Assembly: GCA_012514545.1 (NCBI GenBank)
Contig: JAAZAC010000077.1
Location: forward strand, 1 to 24,891
DNA length: 24,891 nt
Direction: 5' to 3'
Source: Actinomycetales bacterium
GTDB lineage: Bacteria; Actinomycetota; Actinomycetes; Actinomycetales; Cellulomonadaceae
Shown here: piece after piece, positions 15,104 to 21,734 of the stretch
Layout of the letters: each line of letters begins with the position of its first letter
Numbering within the stretch: position 1 is the first letter of the stretch
Translations under genes and position numbers: made by a program
Notes under the pieces: generated by a model
Database searches by the model: none
Told to the model about the DNA's origin: nothing
Seen by the model: only the letters and a program-made list of their open reading frames with translations

Positions 15104-15403
15104 ATGGCAACCGACTACGACGCCCCGCGCAAGACGGACGAGGACCTCGGCGAGGACTCGCTCCAGGAGCTGCAGGCGCGGCGCTCCGACAAGAGCTCGG
15201 GCATCGTCGACGAGGACGAGATCGAGGCCGCCGAGGGCTTCGAGCTCCCCGGCGCCGACCTCTCCGGCGAGGAGCTGTCCGTCCGCGTCCTGCCGCGTCA
15301 GGCCGACGAGTTCACCTGCAGCCGCTGCTTCCTCGTCCACCACCGCAGCCAGCTCGCGTACGAGAAGGACGGTCAGCTCGTCTGCACCGAGTGCGCCGCC
15401 TGA
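15104..15403 (+). CDS. DUF4193 family zinc-ribbon protein
   Basis: A 99-residue acidic protein starting MATDYDAPRKTDEDLGEDSL. The N-terminal two thirds are rich in Asp and Glu and probably flexible; the C-terminus has C72-x2-C75 and C94-x2-C97, a four-cysteine zinc ribbon (EFTCSRCFLVHHRSQLA...LVCTECAA). The family is conserved across actinobacteria in this neighbourhood (Rv2699c in M. tuberculosis, from memory) and has no established function. An RNA polymerase-associated or nucleic-acid-binding role would be a guess from the ribbon and acidic tail. ATG 15104 has GGAG about 10 bases upstream. Its last 31 bases overlap the 3' end of the DUF3093 gene on the other strand. Confidence 0.9.
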   Translation: MATDYDAPRKTDEDLGEDSLQELQARRSDKSSGIVDEDEIEAAEGFELPGADLSGEELSVRVLPRQADEFTCSRCFLVHHRSQLAYEKDGQLVCTECAA

Positions 15404-15849
15404 CGCTCGGCGACGATCGCTGACGCCAGCCGCTCCGGGCGTCGGCTCGACACCAGCCACGCGGGCGTGGGGTCGCGCGGGTCGGTGACGGGCACCAGCA
15501 CCCCGCCCCGCACCCACGCGCGCAGGCACGCCCACGTCCGGGCGTCCGAGCCGGGCCCCAGCGCCGCCCGCACGCCCGCGCGGTCCAGCACGACCGGCTC
15601 GCCGAGGTCCGCCACCGGGAGGTGGGCCGACCCCGCGCGCAGCTCCCCGCCCGCGACGACGACGGGGGTCGCCACCGCGACGACGGCGGTCGCCGCGGCC
15701 ACCAGCCCCACGGCGGCGCCGAGCGCGGCGGCGCCCGGCCCCACCGGCAGCAGCACGACGGCCCCCACGAGCGCGGCGACCGGGACGAGCGCCCAGCCGA
15801 GCGGGCCGGGCCAGAGACGTTCGGCGTGGCGCGCCGCGGGACTGCTCAT
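15373..15849 (-). CDS. DUF3093 family membrane protein
   Basis: A 158-residue protein starting MSSPAARHAERLWPGPLGWA. Residues about 14-68 form two hydrophobic segments (WALVPVAALVGAVVLLPV and AALGAAVGLVAAATAVVAVA). They are followed by a cytoplasmic domain of PH-like character with the family sequence TPVVVAGGELRAGSAHLPV and PTPAWLVSSRRPERLASAI, typical of DUF3093 (Rv2698 in M. tuberculosis, from memory). The function is unknown. ATG 15849 is preceded on the minus strand by CATGCT plus 6 bases, so this gene too may be leaderless. It converges with and overlaps DUF4193, and diverges from dut 82 bp away. Members sit beside dut throughout the phylum. Confidence 0.87.
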   Translation of the reverse strand: MSSPAARHAERLWPGPLGWALVPVAALVGAVVLLPVGPGAAALGAAVGLVAAATAVVAVATPVVVAGGELRAGSAHLPVADLGEPVVLDRAGVRAALGPGSDARTWACLRAWVRGGVLVPVTDPRDPTPAWLVSSRRPERLASAIVAERQAAHSVQTS

Positions 15850-15919
15850 GCGCCCAGCATGGCAGCGCCGCGGGCGGCGCGGCACGCGTGGGCGGCCGAT
15901 GTGCCGGCGCCCCCGCGGC

Positions 15920-15934
15920 TAGAGTCGCGTCGTG
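15920..15934 (+). promoter_or_regulatory. Leaderless-type promoter of dut
   Basis: TAGAGT at 15920-15925, 6 bases, then GTG 15932. No Shine-Dalgarno sequence is visible. Confidence 0.55.
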
Positions 15935-16438
15935 ATCGACGACACCGGTCCCGAGGTGCTGCTCGTCATGCTCGACGACGAGCTGCCCCCGCCGCGGTAC
16001 GCGCACCCCGGCGACGCGGGGGCCGACCTCGTCACCGCCGTCGACGTCGTGCTGCCGCCCGGCGGGCGCGCGACCGTGCCGACGGGCGTGCGGATCGCCC
16101 TGCCGGACGGCTACGCCGCGTTCGTCCACCCCCGCTCCGGCCTCGCGGCGCGCCACGGGGTCACCGTGGTCAACGCGCCCGGCACCGTCGACGCGGGCTA
16201 CCGCGGCGAGATCCAGGTGACGCTGCTCAACACCGACGCGGAGCACCCCGTCGAGCTGCGCCGCGGCGACCGGATCGCGCAGCTCGTCGTGCAGCGCGTC
16301 GAGCGGGCGCGGTTCGTGCGCGCGGAGCGGCTGCCGGGCTCGCACCGCGGCGAGGGCGGCTTCGGCTCGAGCGGCGGCTGGGGCGAGAAGGACGCGGCGA
16401 CGCCCGCGGATGCGGCCGGTTCGGCGTCGGACGCATAG
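15932..16438 (+). CDS. dut: dUTP diphosphatase (dUTPase)
   Basis: A 168-residue homotrimeric-type dUTPase that converts dUTP to dUMP and pyrophosphate, keeping uracil out of DNA and supplying dTMP synthesis. All five motifs are seen: AGADL (29-33), PRSGLAARHG (67-76), NAPGTVDAGYRGEI (81-94), RIAQLVV (114-120) and RGEGGFGSSG (139-148), the last being the mobile C-terminal arm that closes over the active site. A tail of about 20 residues rich in Ala, Gly and Asp follows motif 5, longer than in E. coli. The stop codon TAG is also the first half of a TAGGCT hexamer that may be the -10 element of the next gene. Confidence 0.95.
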   Translation: MIDDTGPEVLLVMLDDELPPPRYAHPGDAGADLVTAVDVVLPPGGRATVPTGVRIALPDGYAAFVHPRSGLAARHGVTVVNAPGTVDAGYRGEIQVTLLNTDAEHPVELRRGDRIAQLVVQRVERARFVRAERLPGSHRGEGGFGSSGGWGEKDAATPADAAGSASDA

Positions 16439-16441
16439 GCT
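16436..16441 (+). promoter_or_regulatory. Possible -10 element for the DUF3710 gene
   Basis: TAGGCT at 16436-16441 overlaps the dut stop codon. Transcription would begin near 16448 and give a leader of about 40 bases with a proper ribosome-binding site (GGGAGG, 16477-16482). Confidence 0.4.
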
Positions 16442-16486
16442 CGTGGGTCGGGGTCCGCACGGGGCCCCGGTCGATCGGGAGGCACA

Positions 16487-17221
16487 GTGGGTTTCCTTCG
16501 ACGGAGGGCGCGCTCGGCCGAGGCCGAGCCGGACGACGTCGCGGCCCTGTCCGCGGACGACGCGGACCTGGCCGACGGCGAGGACGACGACGCGGCGCCC
16601 GCCCGCGAGCGCGGGCCGTGGGACGTCGAGGAGGTCCCCGACCGCGGGGACCGGATCGACGTCGGCGCGCTGTGGCTGCCCCGGCGCGAGGGGATGCAGC
16701 TGCGCATGGAGGTCGACAAGACGAGCCGCGCCGTCACGGCCGCCGCGCTCGCGATCCACGGCTCCACGCTGCAGCTCCAGGTCTTCGCCGCGCCCCGCTC
16801 GGAGGGCATCTGGGACGAGATCCGGGGCGAGATCGCCGAGTCGGTGACCCGCCAGGGCGGCACCGTCGACGACCTGCCCGGGCCGTTCGGCCGTGAGCTC
16901 CTCGCGCGCCTGCCGGTACGGACGGCCGAGGGACGCACCGGGCACCGTCCCGTCCGGTTCCTCGGGTTCGACGGCCCGCGCTGGTTCCTGCGCGGCGTGA
17001 TCTCCGGCCGCGCCGCCGTGGACCCCGAGAAGGCGCGCGAGCTCGAGGCGGTCTTCGGCGACGTCGTCGTCGTGCGCGGGAACCGGCCGCACGTGCCGCG
17101 CGACCTGCTGCCGCTCACCCTGCCCGGGCAGGCGCGCCCCGAGGCGGCCGCCGGCGCGCCGGCCGCGGCCGACGCGTTCGACCCGCTGCGCCGCGGCCCC
17201 GAGATCACCGAGGTGCACTGA
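16487..17221 (+). CDS. DUF3710 family protein
   Basis: A 244-residue soluble protein. Residues 1-45 start MGFLRRRARSAEAEPDD and are then very acidic and probably disordered. The core (about 45-225) has the family pattern GPWDVEEVPDRGDRIDVGALWLP, then alternating strands and helices with FAAPRSEGIWDEIRGEIAESV and RFLGFDGPRWFLRGVISG. The function is unknown; the family is actinobacterial and lies downstream of dut (Rv2696c, from memory). GTG 16487 is backed by GGGAGG five bases upstream. Its stop overlaps the ATG of the OB-fold gene by one base (TGATG), so translation of the two is likely coupled. Confidence 0.88.
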   Translation: MGFLRRRARSAEAEPDDVAALSADDADLADGEDDDAAPARERGPWDVEEVPDRGDRIDVGALWLPRREGMQLRMEVDKTSRAVTAAALAIHGSTLQLQVFAAPRSEGIWDEIRGEIAESVTRQGGTVDDLPGPFGRELLARLPVRTAEGRTGHRPVRFLGFDGPRWFLRGVISGRAAVDPEKARELEAVFGDVVVVRGNRPHVPRDLLPLTLPGQARPEAAAGAPAAADAFDPLRRGPEITEVH

Positions 17222-17619
17222 TGACGACGACGCGGCGGGCGCCCGTCGACGCGGGCCTGCGGGGCCTGCGGTCGATCTTCGCCTCGCGGGCCGACCTCGA
17301 GGCGAGCGAGGAGCGCGCCGCGTCCGCCCGCAGCGGCTGCGCGGCCGTCGGCGAGCTCGGGGACCGCACGCGCGCCGAGGTCTTCGGCGTGCTGCGCAGC
17401 GTCACGTACCAGCCGCGCGAGAACGTCCCCGCCCTCGAGGCCGAGCTCTTCGACGGCACGGGGACCGTGCGGGTCGTGTGGCTCGGCCAGCGGCGCATCG
17501 CGGGGATCGAGCCGGGTCGCCGGGTGCGACTGACGGGCTTCGTGTCCCGGTGCGACGGCCACCCCACGATGTACAACCCCCGCTACGAGCTCGCCCCACG
17601 GCGCGAGGGGCGCGGGTGA
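17221..17619 (+). CDS. OB-fold nucleic-acid-binding domain protein
   Basis: A 132-residue protein. After a helical N-terminus (LRGLRSIFASRADLEASEER), residues about 45-125 form an OB fold of the tRNA-anticodon/RecG type: RAEVFGVLRSVTYQPRENVP, then ALEAELFDGTGTVRVVWLGQ, GIEPGRRVRLTGFVSRCDGH and PTMYNPRYEL. The order of strands and the turn DGTGTVRVVWLG are typical of single-strand nucleic-acid-binding OB domains. No catalytic residues are seen. The actinobacterial homologue is Rv2694c (from memory), with no known role. It starts one base inside the previous stop and its own stop overlaps the GTG of DUF3159 (GTGA). Confidence 0.87.
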   Translation: MTTTRRAPVDAGLRGLRSIFASRADLEASEERAASARSGCAAVGELGDRTRAEVFGVLRSVTYQPRENVPALEAELFDGTGTVRVVWLGQRRIAGIEPGRRVRLTGFVSRCDGHPTMYNPRYELAPRREGRG

Positions 17620-18401
17620 GCCCCGTCCGCCCGCCGACCGACGACGACGCCCCCGTCGCCCCGCCGGCCGCCACCACCGACGCGGACGGCGACGGCGGCG
17701 ACGCCGGGAGCGCGCCCCCGCCGGCCGCCGGGCGCACCCAGGGCATGGCGGCCGTCCTCGGGGAGGACTTCTCCTTCGCCGACGCCGTCGGCGGCGTGCG
17801 CGGGCTCGTCGAGTCCACCGCGCCCGGCCTCGTCTTCGTCGTCGTCTACGTCGTCACGCGGGCGCTGGTCCCGTCGCTGCTGGCGTCCGCGGGCGTCGCG
17901 CTCGCGGCGCTCGTCATCCGGCTCGCGCAGCGCACCCCCGTGACCCAGGCGCTGTCCGGCGTCGTCGGGATCGCCGTCGGCGTCGCGTGGGCGTGGTGGA
18001 CGGGGCGCGCGCAGGACTTCTTCGCCGGCGGGCTGCTCGCGAACGCGGGCTACCTGCTCGCGATGGTGGTGTCCGTCGCGGTGCGGTGGCCCGCCGTCGG
18101 CGTCGTCGTCGCGCTGCTGCGCGGGGAGGACATGGCGTGGCGCACGGACCCCGCCCGCGCGCGGGAGCGGCGCCGGTACGTGTGGGCGACGTGGGTGATG
18201 GCGGCCGTGTTCGGGCTCCGCCTGGCCGTGCAGGTCCCGCTCTACCTGGCGGGGGAGAGCGCGGTGGGCGCGCTCGGCACCGCCAAGCTCGCGATGGGGC
18301 TGCCGCTGTTCGCCGTCGCCCTGTGGATCACGTGGCTGCTCGTGGGGTCGCGAGGAGCTCGTGCAGACCTGCCACGTCCGCGTCCGACCCCGCCACGATG
18401 A
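17616..18401 (+). CDS. DUF3159 family integral membrane protein
   Basis: A 261-residue protein (MSPVRPPTDDD). Residues 1-45 are acidic and Ala/Pro-rich and cytoplasmic; about 70-245 hold roughly five to six membrane segments, including GLVFVVVYVVTRALVPSLLA, VVGIAVGVAWAWW and LFAVALWITWLLVG. The conserved family part begins MAAVLGEDFSFADAVGGVRG and includes GRAQDFFAGGLLANAGYL and RERRRYVWATWVMAAVFGLR. The function is unknown (Rv2693c is the M. tuberculosis homologue, from memory). GTG 17616 overlaps the stop of the OB-fold gene, continuing the chain of coupled genes from DUF3710. The last 74 bases, coding for the final Arg/Pro-rich tail, overlap the 3' end of the TrkA gene on the opposite strand. 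Confidence 0.88.
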   Translation: MSPVRPPTDDDAPVAPPAATTDADGDGGDAGSAPPPAAGRTQGMAAVLGEDFSFADAVGGVRGLVESTAPGLVFVVVYVVTRALVPSLLASAGVALAALVIRLAQRTPVTQALSGVVGIAVGVAWAWWTGRAQDFFAGGLLANAGYLLAMVVSVAVRWPAVGVVVALLRGEDMAWRTDPARARERRRYVWATWVMAAVFGLRLAVQVPLYLAGESAVGALGTAKLAMGLPLFAVALWITWLLVGSRGARADLPRPRPTPPR

Positions 18402-19002
18402 GCAGCTCGTCGCCCGCCTCGAGCGCGTCGTCCACGCTCGGCGCGATCGGCCGGGCGCCGCGCACGATCGCCGCGAGCACCGTGTCGCGCGGCCACTCGA
18501 CCTGACCGACGAGGCGCCCCACCATCGGCGAGTCGACCGGGAGCGTGACCTCGAGGATCTCCGCGCCGGACTGGTGGAAGGTGAAGATCTTCACGAGGTC
18601 GCCGATGGCGACCGCCTCCTCGACCATCGCGGTCATGATCCGCGGGGTCGAGACCGCGACGTCCACGCCCCACGCGTCGTCGAACATCCACTCGTTCTTC
18701 GGGTTGTTCACGCGCGCGACCGTGCGCGGCACGCCGAACTCGGTCTTGGCGAGGAACGACACGACGAGGTTGACCTTGTCGTCGCCGGTCGCCGCGACGA
18801 CGACGTCGCACGAGGCCACGTCCGCCTGCTCGAGACTGGACAGCTCGCACGCGTCGGCGAGCAGCCAGTCGGCCTCCGCGACGGACGCGACGCGCATCGC
18901 GCTCGGCTGGCGGTCGATGAGCGTGACCTGGTGGCCCGAGGCGAGGAGCTCGGTGGCGATGGACCGGCCGACGGAGCCGGCGCCCGCGATGACGACGCGC
19001 AT
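18328..19002 (-). CDS. trkA: TrkA/RCK family potassium uptake regulator, second gene
   Basis: A 224-residue cytoplasmic regulator. The Rossmann RCK-N domain (about 1-125) has GAGSVGRSIATELL (7-20) and Asp at the end of beta2 (TLIDRQ), which predicts NAD(H) binding. The RCK-C domain (about 140-220) has GAEILEVTLPVDSPMVGR and DELLIVAGSDADVAGL. Such proteins form octameric rings that gate K+ channels or transporters in response to nucleotides. It is the partner of the RCK gene just upstream: their TGATG overlap indicates coupled translation, matching ceoB-ceoC of mycobacteria. No TrkH/KtrB pore gene is in the window. The 3' end overlaps DUF3159 by 74 bases. Confidence 0.9.
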   Translation of the reverse strand: MRVVIAGAGSVGRSIATELLASGHQVTLIDRQPSAMRVASVAEADWLLADACELSSLEQADVASCDVVVAATGDDKVNLVVSFLAKTEFGVPRTVARVNNPKNEWMFDDAWGVDVAVSTPRIMTAMVEEAVAIGDLVKIFTFHQSGAEILEVTLPVDSPMVGRLVGQVEWPRDTVLAAIVRGARPIAPSVDDALEAGDELLIVAGSDADVAGLHELLATPRAAT

Positions 19003-19670
19003 CAGTCGGCCTCCGGGGCGGGCGCGCGGGTGAGCACCCGCTCGACGCGGGGCAGGTCCTCGGCGAGCACGAGCATGTGCACGACGTCATGCTCCTGGAG
19101 CACGGTCTCGGCCTGGGGCAGCATGCCGTCGCCGAAGCGGGTCAGGTACGCCAGGCGCGCGCCGGTCGCGGCCTCGAGGTCCGCGGCGGGCCGGCCGAGC
19201 CAGCCCGGGTGCACGTCGACCTGGGCGAGCACGATCCGGCCCGAGGCGTCCCGGTACTCGTCGGTCGCGCCCATCGGCAGCATGCGGCGCAGCACCTGGT
19301 CGGCGGTCCAGCGGACGGTCGCCACGGTCGGGATGCCGAGCCGCTGGTAGATCTCCGCGCGGTGCGGGTCGTAGATGCGCGCGACGACGTTCGGCACCCC
19401 GTAGGTCTCCCGCACGACGCGCGCCGAGATGATGTTGGAGTTGTCGCCGTCGGAGACGGCGGCGAAGCCGTAGGCGTCCTCGATGCCCGCCTGGACGAGC
19501 GTGCCCCGGTCGAACCCGAGGCCCGTCACCTTCTTGCCGCTGAACTCGGCGTCGAGGCGGCGGAAGGCGTCCGGGTTCTGGTCGATCACCGCGACGGAGT
19601 GCCCGCGGTCCTCGAGCGTCTGGGCCAGCGTGGCGCCCACCCGCCCGCAGCCCATGATGACGAAGTGCAC
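19002..19670 (-). CDS. trkA: TrkA/RCK family potassium uptake regulator, first gene
   Basis: A 222-residue paralogue of the following gene. The RCK-N domain starts MHFVIMGCGRVGATLAQTLE, with the NAD-binding GCGRVGATLA (7-16) and acidic residue in VAVIDQN. GLGFDRGTLVQAGIEDAYGFAAVSDGD...NIISARVV is typical. The RCK-C domain (about 140-215) contains IVLAQVDVHPGWLGRPAADL and HDVVHMLVLAEDLPRVE. Together the two RCK proteins probably form a mixed ring controlling K+ flux. GTG 19670 is chosen because TAGCGT lies 8 bases upstream on the minus strand, a leaderless layout. It is divergent from a KimA-like transporter gene only 75 bp away. Confidence 0.9.
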   Translation of the reverse strand: MHFVIMGCGRVGATLAQTLEDRGHSVAVIDQNPDAFRRLDAEFSGKKVTGLGFDRGTLVQAGIEDAYGFAAVSDGDNSNIISARVVRETYGVPNVVARIYDPHRAEIYQRLGIPTVATVRWTADQVLRRMLPMGATDEYRDASGRIVLAQVDVHPGWLGRPAADLEAATGARLAYLTRFGDGMLPQAETVLQEHDVVHMLVLAEDLPRVERVLTRAPAPEAD

Positions 19671-19684
19671 GTCTGCTGACGCTA
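19668..19684 (-). promoter_or_regulatory. Leaderless-type promoter of the TrkA pair
   Basis: Reading on the minus strand, TAGCGT spans 19684 to 19679 and is followed by 8 bases and GTG at 19670. It lies back to back with the transporter promoter, about 47 bases between the two -10 elements, so one regulator could act on both. Confidence 0.5.
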
Positions 19685-19731
19685 CACCGGCGCGGCCTGC
19701 GCGGACGCACGCCCGCTCCCGGCGGCGGGCC

Positions 19732-19748
19732 TAGCATGGGCTCCCGTG
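19732..19748 (+). promoter_or_regulatory. Leaderless-type promoter of the APC/KimA-like transporter
   Basis: TAGCAT at 19732-19737, 8 bases, then GTG 19746. An ATG at 19736 overlaps the hexamer but is in another frame and not the start. Confidence 0.5.
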
Positions 19749-21734
19749 TCCGACATCGCCGGCGCTGCGAAGCGCCTGCTGCTCGGTCGCCCCTTCCGGA
19801 GCGACCGCCTGAGCCGCACGCTCCTGCCGAAGCGGATCGCCTTCCCCGTCTTCGCGTCGGACGCGCTGTCGTCGGTGGCCTACGCGCCCGACGAGATCAT
19901 CCTCACGCTCTCGATCGCGGGCGTGGGCGCCGCGCTGCTCTCGCCGTGGGTCGGCGTGGCGGTCGTGGTGGTCCTCCTCGTCGTCGTCGCGTCCTACCGG
20001 CAGAACGTGCACGCCTACCCGTCCGGCGGGGGCGACTACGAGGTCACGACGACGAACCTCGGGCCCCGCGCGGGGCTGGGCGTGGCCTCGGCGCTCCTCG
20101 TCGACTACGCGCTGACGGTCGCGGTGTCGATCTCCTCGGGCGCGCAGTACGCCGCGTCGGCGATCCCCGCGCTGCGGGGGCACGAGGTGGCGCTCGCGCT
20201 CGGGCTCGTCGGGCTCCTCATGCTCGTCAACCTCCGCGGCGTGCGGGAGTCGGGGCGGTTCTTCGCGATCCCCACCTACGTCTTCATGGCCGCGGTCGGC
20301 AGCCTCGTGGTGACGGGCGCGGTCCGCTCGCTGCTCGGCGGGCTCCCGGAGGCGGAGAGCGCGGCCCTCGACGTCGCGGCGCGGCCGGGGTTCTCCGAGG
20401 GCCTCGTCGGGCTCGGCGGTGCGCTGCTCGTGCTGCGGGCGTTCGCGTCGGGCAGCGCCGCGCTCACCGGCGTCGAGGCGATCAGCAACGGCGTGCCCAG
20501 CTTCCGCAAGCCGAAGAGCCGCAACGCCGCGACGACGCTGGCGCTGCTCGGCGCCGTGTCGGCGACGTTCCTCATGGCGATCCTCCTGCTCGCGCGGGCG
20601 ACGGGCGTGCGGTACGTGGAGGACCCGGCCTCCCAGCTCCTGCGCGACGGCGTCCCCGTGGGCGAGGACTACGTGCAGCACCCGGTGCTCGGCCAGCTCG
20701 CGGACGCGGTGTTCGAGGGCGCGCCCGTCGCGTTCCTCCTGCTCACGGTCGCGACGGGGCTCATCCTCGTGTTCGCGGCGAACACCGCGTTCAACGGCTT
20801 CCCGGTGCTCGGCTCGATCCTCGCGCGCGACGGCTACCTGCCGCGCCAGCTCCACACGCGCGGCGACCGGCTCGCGTTCTCCAACGGGATCGTCACGTTG
20901 GCGGTGGGGGCCGGCGTCCTCATCTGGGCGTTCGACGCGCGGGTGACCCGCCTCATCCAGCTCTACATCGTGGGCGTGTTCGTCTCGTTCACGCTCAGCC
21001 AGCTCGGCATGGTGCGGCACTGGAACGTGCGCCTGCGCACCGAGCCGGAGGGCCCGGAGCGGCGGGCGATGCTGCGCCGCCGGGCGGTCAACGTCGTCGG
21101 GCTCGGGCTGACGGGGACGGTGCTCGTCGTCGTGCTCGTGTCGAAGTTCACGCACGGCGCGTGGATCGCCGTGCTCGCCATGGCCCTCGTCTACGTGGTC
21201 ATGGCGGGCGTGCGCCGGCACTACGACCTCGTGGCCGCCGAGCTCGCCCTCGGCGACGACCCCGCCGCGGCGCGGGCGCTGCCGAGCCGGGTGCACGCCA
21301 TCGTGCTGCTCGCCCGGCTGCACAAGCCCGCCATGCGGGCGCTGGCCTACGCGCGCGCGACGCGCCCGAGCGTGCTCGAGGCGGTCACCGTGAACGTCGA
21401 CCCGGAGGCGACCGAGGCCCTGCGCGAGCAGTGGGAGGCGCTCGACGTGCCCGTGCCGCTGCGCGTGCTCGACTCCCCGTTCCGCGAGATCACACGGCCC
21501 GTGCTCGGGTACGTCAAGTCCATCCGGCGGGAGAGCCCGCGCGACCTCGTGGTCGTGTACGTGCCCGAGTACGTCGTGGGGCACTGGTGGGAGCAGCTCC
21601 TGCACAACCAGAGCGCGCTGCGGCTCAAGAGCCGGCTGCTGTTCACGCCGGGCGTGGTGGTGGCGAGCGTGCCGTGGCAGCTCGCGTCCTCGGCCGTCCA
21701 GGCGCCCGACGGCGGACCCGCGGTCGAGAAGTGA
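19746..21734 (+). CDS. APC-superfamily transporter, KimA-like, probable K+ importer
   Basis: A 662-residue protein with about twelve membrane segments (residues about 30-495) and a cytoplasmic C-terminal domain (about 495-662). Homologues are often labelled amino acid permeases. FASDALSSVAYAPDEIIL (36-53) and YPSGGGDYEVTTTNLGPRAG match the KUP/KimA branch. Asp39, Tyr46, Asp120, Thr124, Thr241 and Glu244 have the same relative spacing within each motif as residues I recall coordinating K+ in B. subtilis KimA (Asp36/Tyr43, Asp117/Thr121, Thr230/Glu233). The neighbours are two RCK potassium regulators, transcribed divergently, which supports K+ as substrate. Its stop overlaps the GTG of the RNA methyltransferase gene. 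GTG 19746 follows a -10 element. K+ specificity is an inference. Confidence 0.85.
   Translation: MSDIAGAAKRLLLGRPFRSDRLSRTLLPKRIAFPVFASDALSSVAYAPDEIILTLSIAGVGAALLSPWVGVAVVVVLLVVVASYRQNVHAYPSGGGDYEVTTTNLGPRAGLGVASALLVDYALTVAVSISSGAQYAASAIPALRGHEVALALGLVGLLMLVNLRGVRESGRFFAIPTYVFMAAVGSLVVTGAVRSLLGGLPEAESAALDVAARPGFSEGLVGLGGALLVLRAFASGSAALTGVEAISNGVPSFRKPKSRNAATTLALLGAVSATFLMAILLLARATGVRYVEDPASQLLRDGVPVGEDYVQHPVLGQLADAVFEGAPVAFLLLTVATGLILVFAANTAFNGFPVLGSILARDGYLPRQLHTRGDRLAFSNGIVTLAVGAGVLIWAFDARVTRLIQLYIVGVFVSFTLSQLGMVRHWNVRLRTEPEGPERRAMLRRRAVNVVGLGLTGTVLVVVLVSKFTHGAWIAVLAMALVYVVMAGVRRHYDLVAAELALGDDPAAARALPSRVHAIVLLARLHKPAMRALAYARATRPSVLEAVTVNVDPEATEALREQWEALDVPVPLRVLDSPFREITRPVLGYVKSIRRESPRDLVVVYVPEYVVGHWWEQLLHNQSALRLKSRLLFTPGVVVASVPWQLASSAVQAPDGGPAVEK

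Noticed and set aside
16227..16460. Minus-strand ORF opposite the dut end
   Set aside because: The translation is Arg/Pro/Ala-rich low complexity, antisense to the dUTPase motifs; no support.
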